Below, one piece after another: positions 33,632-35,868 of a stretch of DNA of 35,868 nucleotides. Origin of the DNA: an uncultured Opitutales bacterium (GTDB lineage: Bacteria; Verrucomicrobiota; Verrucomicrobiia; Opitutales; Intestinicryptomonadaceae); contig CALXLN010000002.1 in NCBI GenBank assembly GCA_944389215.1, forward strand, positions 1 to 35,868. Reading direction: 5' to 3'. The notes beneath the pieces were generated by a model. It was not told the origin of the DNA. It worked only from the letters and a program-made list of their open reading frames with translations, and did no database searches. Position 1 is the stretch's first letter. Every line of letters starts with the position of its first letter. Position numbers and translations under genes: made by a program.

Positions 33632-33850
33632 TTGAGAGAAGATTATTTAAGACAGGCACAGAAAGTTATTTCGGATCCCAACATTTTAATAAATGTTGTT
33701 TCGCGCCGCGTGAAGCAGCTCAAGTACGGCAGCAAACCCACGGTTGAGTCCCTGGAAAAACTTTCGCTTGAAGACATCGCGCTCCTTGAAATAATCAAGG
33801 GCAACATTCAGTACGAACTCTACAATTCTTCAAAGACTGAAGACCGCTAA
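33632..33850 (+). CDS. rpoZ: DNA-directed RNA polymerase omega subunit
   Basis: Omega helps to assemble and stabilise RNA polymerase by holding the beta-prime subunit. The 72-residue protein shows the core pattern of the family: NILINVVSRRVKQLKYGSKP, then an acidic stretch and DIALLEIIKGNIQY. It starts at a TTG with a consensus Shine-Dalgarno. The longer ATG frame from 33560 would add residues unlike omega. The gene is divergent from the rubredoxin-ThDP gene and is followed by a terminator, with smpB 97 bases further down. Small omega proteins of Verrucomicrobia are weakly conserved, so the call leans on the short core motif. Confidence 0.8.
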   Translation: MREDYLRQAQKVISDPNILINVVSRRVKQLKYGSKPTVESLEKLSLEDIALLEIIKGNIQYELYNSSKTEDR

Positions 33851-33893
33851 TACGCTTCGGCAAATAACAGGATTTGCAGATTAAAGGCTTTAG

Positions 33894-33932
33894 AACCGCG
33901 CGGATACCGATTGAGTTCCACGCGGTTTTTTT
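33894..33932 (+). terminator. intrinsic terminator of rpoZ
   Basis: AACCGCG (33894-33900) pairs with CGCGGTT (33921-33927) across a 20-base loop, with seven T at the end. It lies between rpoZ and smpB, so smpB probably has its own promoter or depends on read-through. Confidence 0.75.
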
Positions 33933-33947
33933 AACGGACACAACGCT

Positions 33948-34418
33948 ATGGCAAAGAAAGATTCAGCCCCGCGCACTCTTGAGATTCGCAATCGAAAGGC
34001 GAGTCGCGACTATTTTGTGGGCGAAACTTTCGAGGCGGGAATGGTTCTTACGGGCACGGAAATAAAAAGCCTGAGAGCGGGAAGAGCGCAGATAAACGAC
34101 GCCTTTGTACGCATAGAAAACGGCGAAGCCTTTATGTACCAGTCGCACATAACCGAATACGATTTCGGCAACATAAACAACCATAAGCCCGCCCGCCCGC
34201 GCAAGCTGCTGCTGCATAAGAAGGAAATATTAAAGTTAAAATCCGCCACGGATTCCGGCGGAGCGGCGATAATACCCCTAAAAATTTATTTAAAGAAGAG
34301 TTTGGCAAAAGTTCTCATCGCCGTATGCAAAGGAAAAAAACTTTACGATAAGCGCGAAGATATTAAGAGAAACGAGGCCATGCGCGAGGCCCGCCGCGCA
34401 ATGTCGGCGCGCAGATAG
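33948..34418 (+). CDS. smpB: SsrA-binding protein SmpB
   Basis: SmpB binds tmRNA and brings it to stalled ribosomes in trans-translation. The 156-residue protein has all family segments: LEIRNRKASRDYFVGETFEA at the start, GTEIKSLRAGRAQINDAFVR, then HKPARPRKLLLHKKEI and the basic tail KKLYDKREDIKRNEA that sits in the mRNA channel. The ATG has no clear Shine-Dalgarno. It is followed by trmL after 9 bases. The tmRNA gene ssrA, often near smpB, was not found in the window. Confidence 0.97.
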   Translation: MAKKDSAPRTLEIRNRKASRDYFVGETFEAGMVLTGTEIKSLRAGRAQINDAFVRIENGEAFMYQSHITEYDFGNINNHKPARPRKLLLHKKEILKLKSATDSGGAAIIPLKIYLKKSLAKVLIAVCKGKKLYDKREDIKRNEAMREARRAMSARR

Positions 34419-34427
34419 GGAGTTCCG

Positions 34428-34934
34428 ATGAAAGAATCGAATCCGCCGGTCCATATAATTTTGCACAACCCTAAAATACCGCAAAATACGGGAAATATTG
34501 GCAGAATGTGTTCCATAATAGGCGCCAGGCTGCATCTTATCCATCCGCTTGGATTCATTATTACCGATTCCAAACTAAAGCGCAGCGGCATGGACTATTG
34601 GTATGAGTTGGATATAGTTCACCACAAAGACTGGGAATCGTTTAAAGCGTCCGCCTTGGCTCCAAAGCTCGACAGGATTTGGCTGTTTACCACAAAAGCA
34701 TCCGTTCCTCACTGGGACGCCAAATTCAAGTACGGAGACGGACTTATGTTCGGCGCAGAAGACTGCGGCTGTCCCGAATGCGTCCATGCCGATCTTGCGC
34801 AAAAGCGCGTAAAAATTCCGCAATTTGCGCCAAATTTGCGGTCGTTAAATCTGTCCACTTCCGCGGGAATAGGCGCGTACGAGGCAATGCGGCAAATAAA
34901 TCTCGCAAAGCCGCTTCTCGGCAATGGCTTTTAA
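34428..34934 (+). CDS. trmL: tRNA (cytidine(34)-2'-O)-methyltransferase TrmL
   Basis: TrmL is a SPOUT-class methyltransferase that adds a 2'-O-methyl group at the wobble base of leucine tRNAs. The 168-residue protein shows the knot motifs: PKIPQNTGNIGRMC (residues 15-28), LIHPLGF, the loop MFGAEDCGCPE where most members have FGxExxGLP, and the closing LNLSTSAGIGAYEAMRQ. AGGGAG lies 4 bases before the ATG. It is in a two-gene unit with smpB. The altered middle loop (DCG in place of the usual small residues) may change cofactor contacts but the fold is kept. Confidence 0.92.
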   Translation: MKESNPPVHIILHNPKIPQNTGNIGRMCSIIGARLHLIHPLGFIITDSKLKRSGMDYWYELDIVHHKDWESFKASALAPKLDRIWLFTTKASVPHWDAKFKYGDGLMFGAEDCGCPECVHADLAQKRVKIPQFAPNLRSLNLSTSAGIGAYEAMRQINLAKPLLGNGF

Positions 34935-35671
34935 TAACATTGGGCAAACAGTATTAATTGCTTCCGCTATCACGCTTGCAAACCCTTAAAGAAAAGCCTT
35001 CGCCCAATTTTAATATTTTATTTTTTTACGTTCCACCGACGCCAACTTTACCGGCGAAAAATGCTGTATCTACTAAAAACTTATAAGGCTCCAATAATCC
35101 TAAAGAAAGGCGCGAAAAAATCCTTAGCGCCTAAATTATTAAATACTTCCTTGCGCAAAAGATTCAACTTTTTCACCTTAACCGCGATGGCGCAATCCAT
35201 AATAAATAAACCCTCCCCGCGCTTGCGCAATTTCTTTGTTTTCGTTTTGCAGCGGGTTTGCACAATTAAAAACAAACCGCACCATATCGAGCCTTTTGTA
35301 GACCTAAAAAAATCCGCACTCGAAGTTCAGCGAGATAAAAACAAGCCTACTTACCTTGCCCTAGCCAGTAAAAAAATGACCGCAAAAGGTTTGAAAAATA
35401 TTAAACAAGCCCACTTGCCTCGCCCGCGCCAACTTGAGAAATAGCTGCAGCATATTTGCAAAATATCAAACAACCCTAATCACCTTGCCCTAGCCAGTAA
35501 AAAAATAAACGCAAAAGGTTTGAAAAATATTAAACAAGCCCACTTGCCTCGCCCGCGCCAACTTGAGAAATAGCCGCAGCATGTTTGCAAAATATTAAAC
35601 AAACCTAATCACCTTGCCTCCCGGCAACCCGAAAGCCATCTTCCGCAATGCGCAGCGCGATTTTCCGCAAT
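34935..35671. other. 737-bp non-coding region with a repeat array
   Basis: The gap lies between trmL (plus) and the end of a PEP-CTERM gene (minus). The open frame at 35061-35444 is lysine-rich, lacks any family resemblance and runs into the repeat; it is judged spurious. All frames through the repeat hold stop codons on both strands. No RNA gene and no clear terminator were found; the only marked structure is the tandem array at about 35326-35620. Confidence 0.6.
35353..35610. repeat. 129-bp tandem repeat, two full units, built from 64/65-bp half-units
   Basis: Unit 1 (35353-35481) and unit 2 (35482-35610) start ACCTTGCCCTAGCCAG and differ at about 6 of 129 positions. A third copy begins at 35611 but breaks off after about eight bases. 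Each unit contains two related halves, each with TTTG, then AAAATATT-AAACAA, then a C-rich TGCC-GCC segment, offset by 65 and 64 bases. An earlier half-unit can be traced to about 35326. The period of 43 codons is divisible by three, but stop codons occur in every frame. Confidence 0.9.
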
Positions 35672-35868
35672 TTACTTGCCTGCGCGCCTGCGCATTGACG
35701 CAAACCCCAAAGCAATAGCCCCAAATATCGCCGCAAAAACGGCGGGCTCCGGAACTGCCGTCGCGGCCAAAAAGCCGTTTTCATCTATATAAAAGTCTTT
35801 CCATCCGTCGGCTATTATATCCAGATAGCCGTCGGCATTTTTATCGGCGTCGATAACGCTCGCAATTT
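35672..35868 (-). CDS. PEP-CTERM protein, C-terminal part (cut by window edge)
   Basis: The minus-strand frame from the window edge to the TAA at 35672-35674 gives 64 residues. It ends with a clear PEP-CTERM signal: TAVPEPAVFAAIFG, a hydrophobic helix, and MRRRAGK. It resembles the signal of the 610-residue protein in this window (VPEPAAFAAAFG...FRRSR). Before it lies DADKNADGYLDIIADGW, which has the D-x-N-x-D-G-x-L pattern of EF-hand or dockerin calcium loops. The N-terminal part is outside the window. The protein should be anchored at or released from the cell surface through an exosortase that is not in the window. Confidence 0.85.
   Translation of the reverse strand, partial: IASVIDADKNADGYLDIIADGWKDFYIDENGFLAATAVPEPAVFAAIFGAIALGFASMRRRAGK

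Noticed and set aside
35061..35444. 127-codon lysine-rich open frame
   Set aside because: No family resemblance, no ribosome binding site, and it runs into the tandem repeat, whose second unit carries the same stop.
35326..35620. CRISPR array
   Set aside because: The repeats are contiguous 129-bp units with no unique spacers of 30-40 bases and no cas genes nearby.

Overview
The window looks like a chromosomal segment of an anaerobic or microaerophilic Verrucomicrobiota bacterium, most likely in or near the Opitutia/Puniceicoccales. No rRNA is present, so this rests on gene content: an operon matching the Akkermansia Amuc_1098-1102 locus in order and architecture, two PEP-CTERM surface proteins, a Tat-exported Gfo/Idh/MocA oxidoreductase, a rubredoxin-fused thiamine-diphosphate enzyme, and many genes without a Shine-Dalgarno sequence. 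Base composition is moderate, with AT-rich gaps between genes.

Layout. 1-170: tail of an ISL3-family insertion sequence, abutting the terminator of a tRNA-Phe gene. 209-6627: housekeeping genes, namely tRNA-Phe, a CDF metal exporter, stand-alone coaB, a DUF167 protein, pheA, scpB, coaD, then pgsA-pgpA for phosphatidylglycerol synthesis. 6671-8389: tRNA-Lys and the Tat-exported oxidoreductase, each with a clear terminator. 8894-10181: a second, decayed copy of the ISL3 element, again touching a terminator. 10232-17553: the pilus/secretin-like locus (secretin, two single-pass inner-membrane proteins, a PilM-PilN-like fusion and a small exported protein), all on the minus strand. 17811-19643: a PEP-CTERM protein. 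19836-23195: an operon of an interrupted GT39 glycosyltransferase, a VC0807-like membrane protein and an orphan BtuF-like binding protein. 23393-25054: an AspT/YidE-type transporter. 25264-33500: a five-gene minus-strand operon (rubredoxin-ThDP enzyme, LivJ-like lipoprotein, ComEC, TilS, FtsH). 33632-34934: rpoZ, smpB and trmL on the plus strand. 34935-35671: non-coding DNA with a two-level tandem repeat. 35672-35868: the C-terminus of a second PEP-CTERM protein.

How the genes fit together. The secretin locus probably builds an envelope-spanning machine: a cytoplasmic actin-like PilM part, inner-membrane PilN/PilO-like coiled-coil proteins, and the outer-membrane secretin. No pilin, ATPase or prepilin peptidase is visible, so these must lie elsewhere or the machine differs from a standard type IV pilus. 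The clearest anomalies are an in-frame amber codon that cuts the catalytic N-terminus from the GT39 enzyme; a 22-base poly-A run where the next gene should start; two IS copies whose right ends both join the T-tract of an opposing terminator; a rubredoxin domain on a pyruvate-oxidase-like enzyme; and the repeat array near the right edge. Assignments come from reading motifs by eye; no database search was run.
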